64,000 nucleotides of DNA from assembly GCF_900108475.1 (NCBI RefSeq), contig NZ_FNWO01000001.1:62001-126000 (forward strand), in the 5' to 3' direction. The notes under the pieces are model-generated. The model made no database searches. It had not been told where the DNA came from and was given only the letters and a program-made list of their open reading frames with translations. The DNA is from Magnetospirillum fulvum (GTDB taxonomy: Bacteria; Pseudomonadota; Alphaproteobacteria; Rhodospirillales; Magnetospirillaceae). The position numbers and the translations under genes are program-made. Positions 9,209 to 20,192 of the stretch are shown in pieces. Position 1 is the stretch's first letter; each line of letters begins with the position of its first letter.

Positions 9209-10560
9209 GAGGGCGGCCGGGCCGCCGCCTGTCGCTGATGAAAGCGGCGGACATCGGCGGCATCAAGCTTGACGCGCAGATAAGCGTGGCTCTGATCGTC
9301 ACGACGGGCGACGATTTCGCCGTGACGGTACAGCCACGCAATCGAGGCCCCATCGGTCAGCGGCAGCGACACGTCGAGCATCGCCCGCCCCTGCCCCAGA
9401 CGGCGGTCGAGTTCGGCCAGCAGAGCCGGAACCCCTTCTCCGGTCACCGCCGAAAAGGGCAGCCGGGCCGAATGGCGGCTGGCCTGATTGATCACTTCCT
9501 CGCGCCGTTCGGCACTCAGCAGATCGATCTTGTTCAGCCCTTCGACCAGACCGTTATCGACCATCTCCGCAAGCCCCAATTCGCGCAGGACGGTTTCGAC
9601 GTCGGCGGCCTGGGCCTCGCTGTCGGGATGGGAGATATCGCGGACATGGACCACGACATCGGCCTCCAGCACCTCTTCCAGAGTGGCGCGGAAGGCGGCA
9701 ACCAGTTCGTGGGGCAGATCGGAAATGAAGCCGACCGTGTCGGACAGGATCACCTTGCGCCCGGACGGTAGCTCCAATGTCCGCATCGTCGGGTCGAGGG
9801 TGGCGAACAGCATGTCCTTCGCCATCACCTCGGCGCGGGTGACGGAATTGAACAAAGTCGATTTGCCCGCATTGGTGTAGCCGACCAGAGCGACAATCGG
9901 ATAGGGCACCCGACGCCGCGCCTTGCGGTGAAGGTCGCGGGTCCGCTTGACGTCGTCCAGTTCGCGTTCCAGCTTGACGATACGGTCGCCGATCATCCGG
10001 CGGTCGGCCTCGATCTGGGTTTCGCCGGGGCCACCCAGGAAGCCGAAGCCGCCGCGCTGACGCTCAAGGTGGGTCCAGGACCGCACCAGCCGCGAGCGCT
10101 GGTAGCTGAGCGCGGCCAACTCGACCTGAAGCGTTCCCTCGCGAGTACGGGCGCGGGCACCGAAGATTTCGAGAATGAGGCCGGTGCGGTCGATGACCTT
10201 GCAGCCCCAAGCCTTCTCAAGGTTGCGCTGCTGCACCGGGGTCAGCGGCGAATCGATCACCGCCAGGCCGATCTCGGCATCGGCGATAGCATCGGCCAAA
10301 CGCTCGACCGCGCCCTTGCCCAACAGGGTAGCTGGACGCGGGCGCGGCACCGGAACCGCCTCGGCCAACACGATATCGAGTTCGATCGCCTGGGCCAGCC
10401 CGACCGCCTCGGCCAGCCGGGCTTCGGGCAGACGAATCGCCGTGGCCGGGGAAGAGTCGGCAGACCCCTCCCCTCGCCCCCCCGCCTTGCGGGCGGGATG
10501 AACCACCAAAGCGCGTTGACGCGCAGACGAAACCGGAGACTCAGGGGGACGGGGCGCCAC
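9205..10560 (-). CDS. hflX: Ribosome-associated GTPase HflX
   Basis: GTPase of 451 aa that binds the 50S subunit and splits or rescues stalled ribosomes in studied bacteria. The N-terminal HflX domain carries GGFGFLGGPGETQIE (170-184). The G domain has G1 GYTNAGKS (227-234), G3 DTVG (274-277) and G4 NKID (343-346). The start is GTG, immediately after the hfq stop (TAAGTG), with AGGAAAG upstream. Residues 26-40 are a Gly/Ser/Pro-rich stretch coded by a GC-rich hairpin-forming segment near 10485-10500 and may be an insertion relative to relatives. Confidence 0.95.
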   Translation of the reverse strand: MAPRPPESPVSSARQRALVVHPARKAGGRGEGSADSSPATAIRLPEARLAEAVGLAQAIELDIVLAEAVPVPRPRPATLLGKGAVERLADAIADAEIGLAVIDSPLTPVQQRNLEKAWGCKVIDRTGLILEIFGARARTREGTLQVELAALSYQRSRLVRSWTHLERQRGGFGFLGGPGETQIEADRRMIGDRIVKLERELDDVKRTRDLHRKARRRVPYPIVALVGYTNAGKSTLFNSVTRAEVMAKDMLFATLDPTMRTLELPSGRKVILSDTVGFISDLPHELVAAFRATLEEVLEADVVVHVRDISHPDSEAQAADVETVLRELGLAEMVDNGLVEGLNKIDLLSAERREEVINQASRHSARLPFSAVTGEGVPALLAELDRRLGQGRAMLDVSLPLTDGASIAWLYRHGEIVARRDDQSHAYLRVKLDAADVRRFHQRQAAARPPS

Positions 10561-10815
10561 TTACTCTTCGCCGCTTTCCTTGCTCGTGGGATCGAACAAG
10601 GTCACCGGGGTCGATGGCATCACGGTTGAAATCGCATGCTTATAGACTAACTGGGTATGACCGTCCCGACGCAGAAGTACGGAAAAGTTATCAAACCAAG
10701 TAACGATACCCTGAAGCTTGACACCATTGACAAGGAAAACTGTCACAGGGGTCTTATTCTTTCGGATATAATTAAGAAAAACGTCTTGCACGTTTTGGGT
10801 CTTTTCTGCGGACAT
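10561..10815 (-). CDS. hfq: RNA chaperone Hfq
   Basis: The 84-residue Sm-like protein forms a hexamer that pairs small RNAs with mRNAs. The Sm1 region contains the [11 protein letters not shown] and [13 protein letters not shown] blocks, and the Sm2 motif [11 protein letters not shown] is intact. The neighbouring hflX starts at the base after its stop, the classic hfq-hflX order. The C-terminal tail is short, as in other alphaproteobacteria. In diazotrophic relatives Hfq also affects nif regulation; the nearby ntr genes fit but do not prove that link. Confidence 0.97.
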   Translation of the reverse strand: MSAEKTQNVQDVFLNYIRKNKTPVTVFLVNGVKLQGIVTWFDNFSVLLRRDGHTQLVYKHAISTVMPSTPVTLFDPTSKESGEE

Positions 10816-10851
10816 GATCTTGATCCGTTCTTATTGCCCGTTTGGATTAAT

Positions 10852-10877
10852 CGAGGCAACGCCGACAGCATTCCTCG
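10852..10877 (-). terminator. Stem-loop between the HAD gene and hfq
   Basis: An imperfect 10-bp stem (cgagg...cctcg with one bulge) lies 14 bases after the HAD phosphatase stop on the minus strand. It is followed by AT-rich sequence but no real T-run, so it would be a weak terminator or attenuator upstream of hfq. Confidence 0.35.
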
Positions 10878-10890
10878 ACTATCTCTTTCG

Positions 10891-11574
10891 TTAGCACCAT
10901 TTCGGCGCGATGGGAACCGATAGTTCGCGCAGCACCTCGCCCAGGGCGCGGCAATCCTCGACGATTCGGGCCGGAGGTGCGACGAACTCGCCGGGTCGGG
11001 GCGGTTCGGGCCGCAGCAGAACCGAACTGCACCCGGCATTGACTGCGCAGAGGATATCGACCGGCGAATCGCCGATGAACCACACCTCGGGACCAAGATC
11101 CATTCCGGTCCCGTCCAGCGCCAGCCGGACCGAGGCCGGATCGGGCTTGTCGGCCGAGGCGTCCTCGGCACCGACCAGACGGCTGAAATAGCCGGTCCAG
11201 CCCAACGCCTCGGCTTCCTTGCGCAGGAAATAGCCGCGCTTGTTGCTGACCACCGCCAGCACGATGTCGGATTCAGCCAGCGCTTCGATCAACGCGGCGG
11301 CCCCGGGTAGCGGGACGAGATGGTCGAGGTGAATCGCGGCGAAGGCATCGCTGAACACCTCGCGCGCCTCGGGCCAGCGCTCGCCGAACATCTTCGGAAA
11401 CGAATCGCGCATCGAGGCGGCGACCTGTCCCTTGGTTTGCTCCAGGCTCCATTCGGGCAGGCCGAAATGGCGGAAGGTGGCGTTGTAGGTTTTCTGGATA
11501 CACAGCCAGGAATCGACCAGGGTGTTGTCCCAATCGAACACCAGCGCCCGCGGCCGGGGCAAAGGAGAGGACAT
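10891..11574 (-). CDS. HAD-superfamily phosphatase (phosphoglycolate-phosphatase-like)
   Basis: Protein of 227 aa with the HAD nucleophile motif FDWDNTLVDS near residue 12, a helical cap typical of subfamily IA, motif II VVSNK, a conserved lysine in the KPDP block and motif IV IGDSPVDI. Substrate unknown; relatives act on small phosphoesters such as phosphoglycolate. The ATG at 11574 was chosen because it overlaps the trkA stop by one base (TGATG); a TTG one codon upstream is less likely. It lies between trkA and hfq. Confidence 0.88.
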   Translation of the reverse strand: MSSPLPRPRALVFDWDNTLVDSWLCIQKTYNATFRHFGLPEWSLEQTKGQVAASMRDSFPKMFGERWPEAREVFSDAFAAIHLDHLVPLPGAAALIEALAESDIVLAVVSNKRGYFLRKEAEALGWTGYFSRLVGAEDASADKPDPASVRLALDGTGMDLGPEVWFIGDSPVDILCAVNAGCSSVLLRPEPPRPGEFVAPPARIVEDCRALGEVLRELSVPIAPKWC

Positions 11575-12950
11575 CAAAAGAATTCCAACCTTACAGAGAA
11601 CATCTTTTCCACTTTCTTGACCGCCTCGGCGGCGGCGAACAGAATCACCCGGTCGCCCGCCTGGACCACGGTGGCACCGCGTGGCGAGATCACCCGACCG
11701 CCCCGCACGATCGCGCCGAGCAGAACCCCGGCGGGAAGACGGACGTCGCGCAACGGCTTGCCGACCAGCGAGGAGGTTTCGAGCGCATCGGCCTCGATCA
11801 GTTCGCCAAAGCCCTCATGCAGGGAATGGACGCCGTGAATGCGGCCCCGTCGGACATGATGGAGGATGTTCGAAACGGTGATGGCGCGAGGCGAAATCAC
11901 CACGTCGATCCCGAGCGGCGCGACCAGCGCGCCGTAATCGGTCTTGTTGATCAGGGTCATGGTGCGGCGGCAGCCATAGCGCTTGGCGAGCAGACTGGCG
12001 AGAATATTGGTCTCGTCGTCGTTGGTCACCGCGACCACCGCTTCGGCGGCGGCGACCGAAGCTTCCTTCAGAATCTCGGCATCGAGCACGTCGCCATTGA
12101 TCACCACCGAGCGGTTCAGGCTGCGGGCGACCAGTTCGGCGCGATCCTTGTCGATCTCGATCACCTTGATCGTGGTGTTAGGGTGGGCCGCTTCAAGCTG
12201 CTGGGCCAGGAACAGGCCGATATTGCCGCCCCCCAGCACCAGGATGCGCCGCGCTTCCTGATCCTCGCGGCCAAAGGCGGCCATCGCCCGCTCGACATGG
12301 CCGGTATCGACGACGAAATAGACCTCGTCGCCTTCCTGCATCTGATCTTCCGAATCCGGAACGATCGCCTTGCCGTCACGGACGATACCGATAATGACGA
12401 TCGCAAGATCGGGAAACAGCACGGTGAGCTGGCGCAACGGGGTGTTGATCAGCGGGCACTGGCTGGTGCAGCGCACCCCGATCAGCCGGACCCGATCGTT
12501 GGCGAGCGGAATGACGTCGATTGCGCCGGGAACCTGAAGCCTGCGGGTGATGGCGCGGGCGACCTCGATCTCCGGGCTGATGATGACGTCGATCGGCAGA
12601 TGTTCGCGGGTGAACAGGTTCGACCAGATCGGCTGGAGATAGCTCTGGCTGCGAATGCGGGCGATCTTGGTCGGCACGTTGAACAGCGAATGCGCCACCT
12701 GACAGGCCACCATATTGACCTCGTCGGCGGCGGTGACCGCGATCAGCATATTGGCGTCGGCGGCACCGGCTTGTTCCAGGACACCGGGATGCGAGGCAAA
12801 GCCCGACACCACCTGAACGTCCAGCGTGTCGCCGATCTTACGCAGCAGATCGGGCCGCTGATCGATCACAGTAACGTCGTTATTCTCACTGGCGAGGTAA
12901 TGGGCAATATTAAAGCCGACCTGCCCAGCCCCACAGACGATGACCTTCAT
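11574..12950 (-). CDS. trkA: Trk potassium transporter peripheral NAD-binding protein TrkA
   Basis: This 458-residue cytoplasmic regulator of Trk/Ktr potassium channels has two tandem RCK units, each with a Rossmann NAD motif (VIVCGAGQVGFNIA at 3-16 and LVLGGGNIGLFLA at 237-249) followed by a TrkA-C domain. The membrane subunit TrkH/TrkG is not in the window. Only two bases separate it from the ntrX stop, so it is probably the distal part of the dusB-ntrBC-ntrYX operon, a conserved alphaproteobacterial linkage. Confidence 0.95.
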   Translation of the reverse strand: MKVIVCGAGQVGFNIAHYLASENNDVTVIDQRPDLLRKIGDTLDVQVVSGFASHPGVLEQAGAADANMLIAVTAADEVNMVACQVAHSLFNVPTKIARIRSQSYLQPIWSNLFTREHLPIDVIISPEIEVARAITRRLQVPGAIDVIPLANDRVRLIGVRCTSQCPLINTPLRQLTVLFPDLAIVIIGIVRDGKAIVPDSEDQMQEGDEVYFVVDTGHVERAMAAFGREDQEARRILVLGGGNIGLFLAQQLEAAHPNTTIKVIEIDKDRAELVARSLNRSVVINGDVLDAEILKEASVAAAEAVVAVTNDDETNILASLLAKRYGCRRTMTLINKTDYGALVAPLGIDVVISPRAITVSNILHHVRRGRIHGVHSLHEGFGELIEADALETSSLVGKPLRDVRLPAGVLLGAIVRGGRVISPRGATVVQAGDRVILFAAAEAVKKVEKMFSVRLEFF

Positions 12951-12952
12951 CG

Positions 12953-14347
12953 TTAACGTACCTTTTCGTCGGTATTAATGCCGAGAAGCTTTAGCTTCCG
13001 GTGCAGGGCCGACCGCTCCATGCCGACAAAAGCAGCGGTGCGAGAGATATTGCCCGCGAAACGATTGACCTGGGCCAACAGATATTCCCGCTCGAACAAT
13101 TCGCGCGCCTCGCGCAAGGGAAGCGTCATGATCTCGCTTGATTTTTCCCAGCGCAGAACGGTCGGGGTGATCGCGCCGATCTCGCTCGGCAGCATGTCGG
13201 CCCGCACCGGCTCGCGCCAGTCGCCCGGAGCCATGATCAGCAGCCAGTCGATCGCGTTGCGCAACTGACGGATATTGCCCGGCCAGTCATAGGCCTGAAG
13301 CGCCGCCAGCGCGTCCTCGCCCAGCGGTCGCGGCGGCACCCCCGCCAACTGCGCCGCCAGTTGCATGAACTGACGGGCCAGCAGCGGGATATCTTCCTTG
13401 CCATCGCGCAACGCGGGCATCCGGATCGGCACGACGTTGAGGCGATAGAACAAATCCTCGCGGAAATGACCGGCCAGCATTTCGGATTGCAGGTCGCGGT
13501 TGGTGGTCGCGATCACTCGAACGTCAACCTCGACCCGCTTGCCGCCGCCGACCCGCTCGAAGGTCTGGTCCTGGAGGACGCGGACGATCTTGCCCTGGGT
13601 TTCGAGCGGCATGTCGGCGACCTCGTCCAGCAGCAGCGTGCCGCCATGGGCCTGCTCGAACGTGCCGATCTTGCGCGGAGAGGTCGGGCCGTCGGCACCG
13701 TGCTCGGTCCCGAACAATTCGATTTCCATCCGGTCGGGATGCATCGCCGCGCAATTGACGACGACGAACGGCCCCTCGGTCCGGCGCGAGTGGGCGTGGA
13801 TCATCCGCGCCGCCACTTCCTTGCCCGATCCGGCCGGCCCGGTGATCAGCACCCGGGAATTGGTCGGCGCGACCCGCTCGATCGTCTGGCGGATTTGCAC
13901 AATGGCGGGGGAGATTCCGACCAGATCGCCGGTCGAGCCGGAGCGGACCCGCAACTCGCGGTTCTCTCGCTTCAACCGTGCGGATTCGATCGCGCGATCG
14001 ACCACCAGCAGCAAGCGGTCGGCCTTGAACGGCTTCTCGATGAAGTCGTAAGCCCCCTGCTTGATCGCCTGAACAGCGGTCTCGATCGTGCCATGGCCCG
14101 AGATCATCACGACCGGAACGTCGGGATGCTCGCGCTTGATCTCGTCAAGCACGCCCAGCCCGTCCAGCCGCGAGCCCTGAAGCCAGATGTCTTGGATCAC
14201 CAGAGAGGGACGGCGGGCACGGATACGCTCCAGCGCCTCGTCGGCGTTTGCTGCCTCGCGGGTGCTGTGCCCCTCGTCCTCGAGAATGCCGGCGATAAGG
14301 ACGCGAATATCGGCCTCATCATCGACGATCAGGATGTCATGCGCCAT
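12953..14347 (-). CDS. ntrX: Nitrogen assimilation response regulator NtrX
   Basis: Response regulator of 464 aa partnered with NtrY. The receiver domain (1-120) has phospho-acceptor D53. The AAA+ domain has Walker A GPAGSGKE (170-177) and Walker B LLLDEVAD (238-245). A Fis-type helix-turn-helix ends the protein. The sigma-54 contact loop GAFTGA is replaced by GADGPT (217-222), so it is unlikely to activate sigma-54 promoters; this is the usual state of alphaproteobacterial NtrX. The start overlaps the ntrY end by 11 bases. Confidence 0.95.
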   Translation of the reverse strand: MAHDILIVDDEADIRVLIAGILEDEGHSTREAANADEALERIRARRPSLVIQDIWLQGSRLDGLGVLDEIKREHPDVPVVMISGHGTIETAVQAIKQGAYDFIEKPFKADRLLLVVDRAIESARLKRENRELRVRSGSTGDLVGISPAIVQIRQTIERVAPTNSRVLITGPAGSGKEVAARMIHAHSRRTEGPFVVVNCAAMHPDRMEIELFGTEHGADGPTSPRKIGTFEQAHGGTLLLDEVADMPLETQGKIVRVLQDQTFERVGGGKRVEVDVRVIATTNRDLQSEMLAGHFREDLFYRLNVVPIRMPALRDGKEDIPLLARQFMQLAAQLAGVPPRPLGEDALAALQAYDWPGNIRQLRNAIDWLLIMAPGDWREPVRADMLPSEIGAITPTVLRWEKSSEIMTLPLREARELFEREYLLAQVNRFAGNISRTAAFVGMERSALHRKLKLLGINTDEKVR

Positions 14348-16580
14348 GAACTACCGTCTTGTCACCGGAGGATTGGGATGGTGGCGGCTCGGTTGCCGGA
14401 AAGATCAGACCGACCCGCGCCCCCCCTTCCGGCGCGTCTTCAAGATACAGATCACCACCATGGTCTTCCATGATCTTCTTAACGATGGCAAGACCTAATC
14501 CGGTCCCCTTGGTCCGGGTGGTGACATAGGGCTCGGTCAGCCGTTCACGATTTTCACGCGGCAATCCGCGACCATTGTCCTCGACCTCGACCAGAGTCCG
14601 CTCGGGTTCACGGCGCAGACGCATCACGATCCGCCCCGGAACCGACGGATCCTCGCGTCCTCGCACCGCCTCGACCGCATTCTTTAACAGATTGGTCAAC
14701 GCCTGCCCGATCAGGCGACCGTCGGCGGTGATCGGGACCGGATGATCGGGAATCTGATTTTCGAAGGTGATTTCGGGCGCTCCGGTCCGTTGCAGGAACA
14801 TCGCTTGGCGGCAGATGTTGGCGAGATCGTCCGGCTTCATCTGCGGAGCCGGCATCCGGGCGAAGGACGAGAATTCATCGACCATCCGCCCGATATCCCC
14901 CACCTGACGGACGATGGTTTCGGTCAGTTGAACAAACGTATCAGGATCGCTCGCGATCTCCTTTAAATATTTGCGTTTCAGCCGCTCGGCCGACAATTGG
15001 ATCGGAGTCAGCGGATTCTTGATCTCGTGGGCGATCCGTCGCGCGACATCGGCCCAGGCCGCCTTGCGCTGGGCCGAGACCAGTTCGGTGATGTCGTCAA
15101 ACGTGATGACGAACCCGACGGTCTCTCCATCCAGATTTTCGGCGGCGACACTGACCAGCAAGATGCGCGACCGCTCGCCGGGCGGCGACAGCCGCACCTC
15201 GCGCTGAAGCAACCGGTCGGGACGGCGGGCGACCTCATCGACCGCCTCGGCCAGTTCGGGCAGAACCTGATGCAAATCCTCGCCGATATGGTCTTCCAGC
15301 GCCAACCCGACCAGATCGCTGGCAGAGCGGTTGGGCAGGTGAATCCGTCCCTGGCGGTCAAGGCCGATCACCCCGGCCGACACCCCCGCCAGGACCGTTT
15401 CGGTGAAGCGGCGGCGTTCGTCCAACTCGCGGTTGGCGTCCATCAGATCCTGACGCTGGGTGGATAGCTGATCGGTCATCCGATTGAACGCCCGCGACAA
15501 CAGGCCGACCTCGTCGGACGTGTCCTCCTCGCTGACCCGGGCGTCGAGATCGCCCGATCGGACCCGTTCGGCGGCGTCGATCAGCCGAACGATCGGTGTT
15601 GCCAGCCGGGTCGCCATCATCAATCCAACCCGGACCGAGGTCAGCACCAGCAGCAGCGCGACCATCCCGAACACCAGCGAGAAGGCGTTTTCCAGCCCCG
15701 AGCGGCGGCCTTCCAGCCGTTCGTACTGCGCCACCGCCTCCGAGGTCTGCTCCATATGGCCGATCACCTTGGGATCGACAAAGCGCCCGACAAAAAGAAA
15801 GGTGTCGCCGAACAGCCCCGACACCTGGACCAACGCCCGCACCCGATCCTCGCCACCGCCGGTCAGCACCGCGACATCGCCTGCCCGTGCTTTCTCGAAC
15901 GCCCATTGCGGAATCTGGTCGATATTGGCCTCGACGGCGAAGATCAGCCCCGAGCGGGCCAGGATCGATCCGCGTCCGTCGAACACGATCGCCTCGGTCA
16001 GACCGCGCACCGCCGCCTGGGTGGCGACGAATTGCGAGAAATGCTGCGGCGAGCGCATCAGCATCGGCCCTTCGCGGTTGATGTCGTTGGCCATCGCCAA
16101 GGCATCGCCGCCGATGATCTGCTTGTGCTCTTCCAGATAGGCGTGCGCGACCTCAAGCGAGGCCTGAAGCGCGGTACGGACCCGCTCGGAAAACCAGCTT
16201 TCCAGGCCGTAGCGGAAAAAAACCGCCGAGCCGACCGACATCAAGGCGGACGGCGTCACCGCCACCAGCGCGAACAGGACGATGAAGCGGAGATGGAGCC
16301 GCGATCCCGACGACCCGCTGCGGCGCGCCCGCATCACCTCGAGCACCCGGAACCCGACCACCGCGCCCAGCGCCAGCAGCAGAACGCAATCCAGCACCAG
16401 CAGAATTTGCACGGTGTGGGGATCGGGCCGGGCAATCCCGGCATCGGCCAGAACCCAGATGGTGGCAACGACCGAGGGGATTGTCGCCAGGGTCAGTCCA
16501 TAGGCCAACAGATGGGAAAGATCGGCCCGTCTCAGCCACGAACCGAAACGACGGGCGGACTCTTGCTGTTCCGGCGCCAT
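14337..16580 (-). CDS. ntrY: Nitrogen-sensing membrane histidine kinase NtrY
   Basis: Membrane kinase of 747 aa. Three N-terminal transmembrane helices (about 25-48, 57-82 and 97-122) precede a periplasmic region, a fourth helix (about 300-323) and HAMP (about 324-378). A PAS domain (about 390-500), HisKA with H518 in the RRIAHEIKNPL motif, and an HATPase domain with the TKGTGLGLAIVKK motif follow. The ATG at 16580 has AGGAAAGG seven bases upstream; an ATG at 16598 overlaps the ntrC stop but lacks a ribosome site. It phosphorylates NtrX in studied relatives; the signal is debated (nitrogen, redox). Confidence 0.94.
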   Translation of the reverse strand: MAPEQQESARRFGSWLRRADLSHLLAYGLTLATIPSVVATIWVLADAGIARPDPHTVQILLVLDCVLLLALGAVVGFRVLEVMRARRSGSSGSRLHLRFIVLFALVAVTPSALMSVGSAVFFRYGLESWFSERVRTALQASLEVAHAYLEEHKQIIGGDALAMANDINREGPMLMRSPQHFSQFVATQAAVRGLTEAIVFDGRGSILARSGLIFAVEANIDQIPQWAFEKARAGDVAVLTGGGEDRVRALVQVSGLFGDTFLFVGRFVDPKVIGHMEQTSEAVAQYERLEGRRSGLENAFSLVFGMVALLLVLTSVRVGLMMATRLATPIVRLIDAAERVRSGDLDARVSEEDTSDEVGLLSRAFNRMTDQLSTQRQDLMDANRELDERRRFTETVLAGVSAGVIGLDRQGRIHLPNRSASDLVGLALEDHIGEDLHQVLPELAEAVDEVARRPDRLLQREVRLSPPGERSRILLVSVAAENLDGETVGFVITFDDITELVSAQRKAAWADVARRIAHEIKNPLTPIQLSAERLKRKYLKEIASDPDTFVQLTETIVRQVGDIGRMVDEFSSFARMPAPQMKPDDLANICRQAMFLQRTGAPEITFENQIPDHPVPITADGRLIGQALTNLLKNAVEAVRGREDPSVPGRIVMRLRREPERTLVEVEDNGRGLPRENRERLTEPYVTTRTKGTGLGLAIVKKIMEDHGGDLYLEDAPEGGARVGLIFPATEPPPSQSSGDKTVVHGA

Positions 16581-16594
16581 CGCCTCGCCTTTCC

Positions 16595-18049
16595 TCATTT
16601 CAGGGTGCGGCTGACCTGCAATTCCAGGTCGCGGATTTTCTTGCGCAGGGTATTGCGGTTAAGACCGAGCAGTTGCGCCGCCTTGATCTGGTTGCCGCGC
16701 GTAGCCTCAAGTGCCAGCGAAATCAGCGGCTTCTCGACCTCGCGCACCACCCGGTCATAGACTCCGGCCGGCGGCAATCCATCGCCATGATTGGCGAAAT
16801 AATCGCGCAGATGGCGTTCAACCGTCGCCGACAGCCCCTCACCCTCGATCCCGGCCCCGATCACGTCCGTCGGGGGAGCGCCACCCGCCAGTTCGGCTTC
16901 GATCACGTCGATCCCGATCACTTCCTGCGAATAAAGCGCGGCCAGACGGCGGACCAGATTTTCCAATTCGCGGACATTGCCGGGCCAGCGATGGCGCTTC
17001 AAGCGCTCCATCGCCTGGGAATCGATCGTCTTGGTGGGCAGACCCTCCGCTCCGGCCTGGGCCAGAAAGTGGCGGATCAGTTCGGGGATGTCCTCGGACC
17101 GCTCGCGCAACGGCGGCAGGCGGATCGGCACCACGTTGAGACGATAGAACAAATCCTCGCGGAACATGCCCTGGCGAATCAATTGGGTCAGATCGCGATG
17201 GGTGGCGGCGACGATGCGGACATTGGCGCGGATCGGCACCCGCCCGCCGACGGTGGTGTATTCGCCTTCCTGCAACACCCGCAGCAGCCGGGTCTGCGCC
17301 TCGGGCGGCATGTCGCCGATTTCGTCGAGGAACAGCGTTCCGCCCTCGGCCTGCTCGAAGCGACCGGCGGCGCGTTGGGTCGCGCCGGTGAACGCCCCCT
17401 TCTCGTGACCGAACAACTCGCTTTCGATCAGTTCGCGCGGAATCGCCGCCATGTTGATCGCGACGAAGGGGCCGTTGCGGCGCTTGCCGTAATCGTGCAG
17501 GGCGCGGGCAACCAGTTCCTTACCAGTGCCGGACTCGCCGGTGATCATCACCGTGAGGTCGGTCCCCATCAGCCGGGCCAGGGTCCGATAGATTTCCTGC
17601 ATCGCCGAAGACCGGCCGATCAGCGGCAGCTTTTCCTCGTCGTCGTCCTGGGCGGTGTCGGACGAGGCGGCACGCGGTGCCGACAAAGCCCGACTGACCA
17701 CCGCGACCAACTCTTTGAGGTCGAACGGTTTTGGCATGTATTCGAACGCGCCGCGCTGGGTCGCCTTGACTGCGGTCAGCAGGGTGTTCTGGGCGCTCAT
17801 CACGATGATCCGCAGATCGGGACGGATTTTCTTGATCCGGGGGAGCAGATCGAGCCCGTTCTCATCTGGCATCACCACGTCGGTGATGACGAGATCGCCC
17901 TCGCCTTCCGACACCCAGCGCCACAACGTCGAGGCGTTTCCGGTCGTCCGGACTTCATAGCCGACCCGGCCCAACGCTTGGGACAGCACAGTGCGGATGC
18001 CACGATCGTCGTCAGCCACCAGAATGGTGGCGGTAGTAGTCATGGTCAT
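16595..18049 (-). CDS. ntrC: Nitrogen regulation response regulator NtrC
   Basis: Sigma-54-dependent enhancer-binding activator of 484 aa. The receiver domain has D57. The AAA+ domain has Walker A GESGTGKE (171-178) and an intact GAFTGA loop (218-223). A Fis-type helix-turn-helix (about 453-475) binds DNA. When phosphorylated by NtrB under nitrogen limitation it activates glnA, amtB and other promoters in relatives. The ATG at 18049 overlaps the ntrB stop by 4 bases; a second ATG two codons in is also possible. An NtrC-like dyad lies at the start of this operon. Confidence 0.97.
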   Translation of the reverse strand: MTMTTTATILVADDDRGIRTVLSQALGRVGYEVRTTGNASTLWRWVSEGEGDLVITDVVMPDENGLDLLPRIKKIRPDLRIIVMSAQNTLLTAVKATQRGAFEYMPKPFDLKELVAVVSRALSAPRAASSDTAQDDDEEKLPLIGRSSAMQEIYRTLARLMGTDLTVMITGESGTGKELVARALHDYGKRRNGPFVAINMAAIPRELIESELFGHEKGAFTGATQRAAGRFEQAEGGTLFLDEIGDMPPEAQTRLLRVLQEGEYTTVGGRVPIRANVRIVAATHRDLTQLIRQGMFREDLFYRLNVVPIRLPPLRERSEDIPELIRHFLAQAGAEGLPTKTIDSQAMERLKRHRWPGNVRELENLVRRLAALYSQEVIGIDVIEAELAGGAPPTDVIGAGIEGEGLSATVERHLRDYFANHGDGLPPAGVYDRVVREVEKPLISLALEATRGNQIKAAQLLGLNRNTLRKKIRDLELQVSRTLK

Positions 18050-19179
18050 TCGCTTTCCTTGCTTTCGCCGTCCTGGACCATCGGCAGCAACACCCGGAAA
18101 ACCGTCCGCCGGGACTGACTGTCGAACTCGATGACTCCGCCGTGATCGCCGACGATTTTGGCCACCAGAGCCAATCCCAAACCGGTTCCGGTGGTCTTGG
18201 TGGTGACAAAGGCATCGAACAGATTGGGGCGCAGATCGTCGGGGATACCAGGACCGTTATCTTGAATGCTGACCACCAGCGGCAGATGACGCTTGGCTTC
18301 GTTGCCGCCCGGCAACGCCAGCCGCACACCATGTTGGTAGCCGGTGGACAAAATGATCTCGCCGCCCTCCTCGGGCACCGCTTCCGAGGCGTTCTTGACC
18401 AGATTGAGGAAGACCTGGATCAACTGATCGCGGTCGCCTTGGGCCGGGGGCAGCGAGGGGTCGTAATGCTCGACGATGCGGATCTGACGGGCAAATCCGG
18501 CCTCGGCGATACGGCGGACATGCTCCAGCACCTGATGCAGGTTGACCGGATCGCGTACCGCCGTCGGATTGTCCGAGAACGCTTCCATCCGATCGACCAG
18601 GGCGACGATCCGGTCGGCCTCGTCGCAGATCAGCCGGGTCAGCACCCGATCGTCCTCGTTGGCGTTCTGCTCCAGCAATTGCGCCGCCCCCCGGATGCCC
18701 GACAGCGGATTCTTGACCTCGTGAGCCAGGATCGAGGCCATCGCGGTCACCGAACGGGCGGCGTTGCGGCTGGTCAGATGCGCGCCGATCTTAAGCGCGA
18801 TCGATTGTTCGAGCAGACTGACCACCACCGCGCCGGTCTGTTCGACGATCGGCGAAACCTGGACGCTGACGATGCGGTGGCCGGTCCGCGGGGTGTCGAG
18901 CACGACACCGTATTCGGCAACGGAATTACCGTCGCCGCGCGCTTGGGCGATCAGCGCCAGCACCGGCGAATCCGGCGGGAGGAATTCGCTGGTGGGGTGG
19001 CCGCACAGCCACGCCGCCCCGCAGGCAAACAATTGCTCGGCCCCGCCATTGGCGAGGCGGATGATGTCGTCGCCATCGACCGCGAGCACGGCGGCGCTGA
19101 TCGCGTTCAAGATGACATCGGGATCGAAGGTCGCGCCGCCGGTACGACGTCGGGGCGCGGAAACGGTAGGGAGTGCCAT
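18046..19179 (-). CDS. ntrB: Nitrogen regulation histidine kinase NtrB
   Basis: Soluble 377-aa kinase with an N-terminal PAS domain (about 20-130), the HisKA motif [13 protein letters not shown] with phospho-acceptor H153, and an HATPase domain with the N box (NLVKNASEA), DNGPGIP and [10 protein letters not shown]. It phosphorylates or dephosphorylates NtrC according to the PII protein state. The first codon shares one base with the dusB stop (TGATG), so translation is coupled. Confidence 0.97.
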   Translation of the reverse strand: MALPTVSAPRRRTGGATFDPDVILNAISAAVLAVDGDDIIRLANGGAEQLFACGAAWLCGHPTSEFLPPDSPVLALIAQARGDGNSVAEYGVVLDTPRTGHRIVSVQVSPIVEQTGAVVVSLLEQSIALKIGAHLTSRNAARSVTAMASILAHEVKNPLSGIRGAAQLLEQNANEDDRVLTRLICDEADRIVALVDRMEAFSDNPTAVRDPVNLHQVLEHVRRIAEAGFARQIRIVEHYDPSLPPAQGDRDQLIQVFLNLVKNASEAVPEEGGEIILSTGYQHGVRLALPGGNEAKRHLPLVVSIQDNGPGIPDDLRPNLFDAFVTTKTTGTGLGLALVAKIVGDHGGVIEFDSQSRRTVFRVLLPMVQDGESKESE

Positions 19180-20189
19180 CAGGCGGCGGCCTTTCCAGCC
19201 AGCGATCCAAAAAAATCGGCTAAGGCGCGGCGCACCGCGTCGGGATCGTCCAGCCGGTTGATCCCGGCGCGAAATTCGGCCGAGCCCGGCAGGCCGCGAG
19301 AGTACCAGGCAAGATGCTTGCGGGCGTTGCGCACACCCGAAACCGTTCCGTAATGCACCAGCAAGGCCTCGAAATGATCGATCACGATCTCATACAATTC
19401 CCCCGGCGAGGGGTCGGGACGCCGTTCTCCGGTGGCGAGGAAATGCCCCACCTGCCCCGGCAGCCACGGCCGCCCCATGCTGCCGCGTCCGATCATCACG
19501 CCATCGGCCCCTGACAGGTCCAACAAGGCGACCGCGTCGTCGATGCTGCAAACGTCGCCGTTGCCGATCACCGGAATCGACACCGACCGCTTGACCTCGC
19601 CGATAAAGGCCCAATCGGCCCGACCGCCATACATCTGGCTGCGGGTCCGCCCGTGCACAGTAACCATGCGGATGCCGCTCTCCTCGGCGATCCGGGCCAG
19701 CCGGGGCGCATTCAGGCAGGATTGATCCCATCCCATCCGCATCTTCAGCGTCACCGGAAGATCGACGGCGCGAACCACCGCTTCCATCAAACGGCCGGCC
19801 AGCACCTCGTCCTTCATCAGGGCGGCGCCGGATTCCCCTTTGACCGCAACCTTCTTGACCGGACATCCCATGTTGATGTCGATGATCGCCGCTCCCATGT
19901 CCTGGTTGAGCCGGGCGGCCTCGGCCATCGCCTCGGGTTCGCATCCGGCCAGTTGGACCGAGGTCGGCTGATCGGCGGCCTCGTGACTGGCCATCCGCAT
20001 CGTCTGGCGGTTCTGGCGGATCATCGCCTGACTGGCGATCATTTCCGAAACGACCAGACCGGCCCCCAGGCGACGGGCCAGACGGCGGGTGGGCAGATCG
20101 GTCACCCCCGCCATCGGTGCCAGGATTACGGCATTGTCGAGGGAGAGCGATCCGACGGTCAGGGACGAAAGGGGGCGGGTGCACATCAT
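19179..20189 (-). CDS. dusB: tRNA-dihydrouridine synthase DusB (NifR3)
   Basis: FMN enzyme of 336 aa that reduces uridine in the tRNA D-loop. The TIM barrel starts with [14 protein letters not shown]. The catalytic cysteine is C109 in the [11 protein letters not shown] motif, followed by GESGAALMK; the HGRTRSQMY and IGNGDVCS blocks line the flavin site. It is first in the ntr operon, the position historically named nifR3. Two adjacent ATG codons (20189, 20186) are possible starts; a promoter with an inverted repeat lies just upstream. Confidence 0.95.
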   Translation of the reverse strand: MMCTRPLSSLTVGSLSLDNAVILAPMAGVTDLPTRRLARRLGAGLVVSEMIASQAMIRQNRQTMRMASHEAADQPTSVQLAGCEPEAMAEAARLNQDMGAAIIDINMGCPVKKVAVKGESGAALMKDEVLAGRLMEAVVRAVDLPVTLKMRMGWDQSCLNAPRLARIAEESGIRMVTVHGRTRSQMYGGRADWAFIGEVKRSVSIPVIGNGDVCSIDDAVALLDLSGADGVMIGRGSMGRPWLPGQVGHFLATGERRPDPSPGELYEIVIDHFEALLVHYGTVSGVRNARKHLAWYSRGLPGSAEFRAGINRLDDPDAVRRALADFFGSLAGKAAA

Positions 20190-20192
20190 ATG

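Noticed and set aside
12953-14347. NtrX as a broken sigma-54 activator because GAFTGA is absent
   Set aside because: Loss of this loop is the normal state in alphaproteobacterial NtrX; the rest of the protein is intact.
16481-18118. 545-codon open frame opposite ntrC
   Set aside because: Low-complexity shadow of a well-supported gene.
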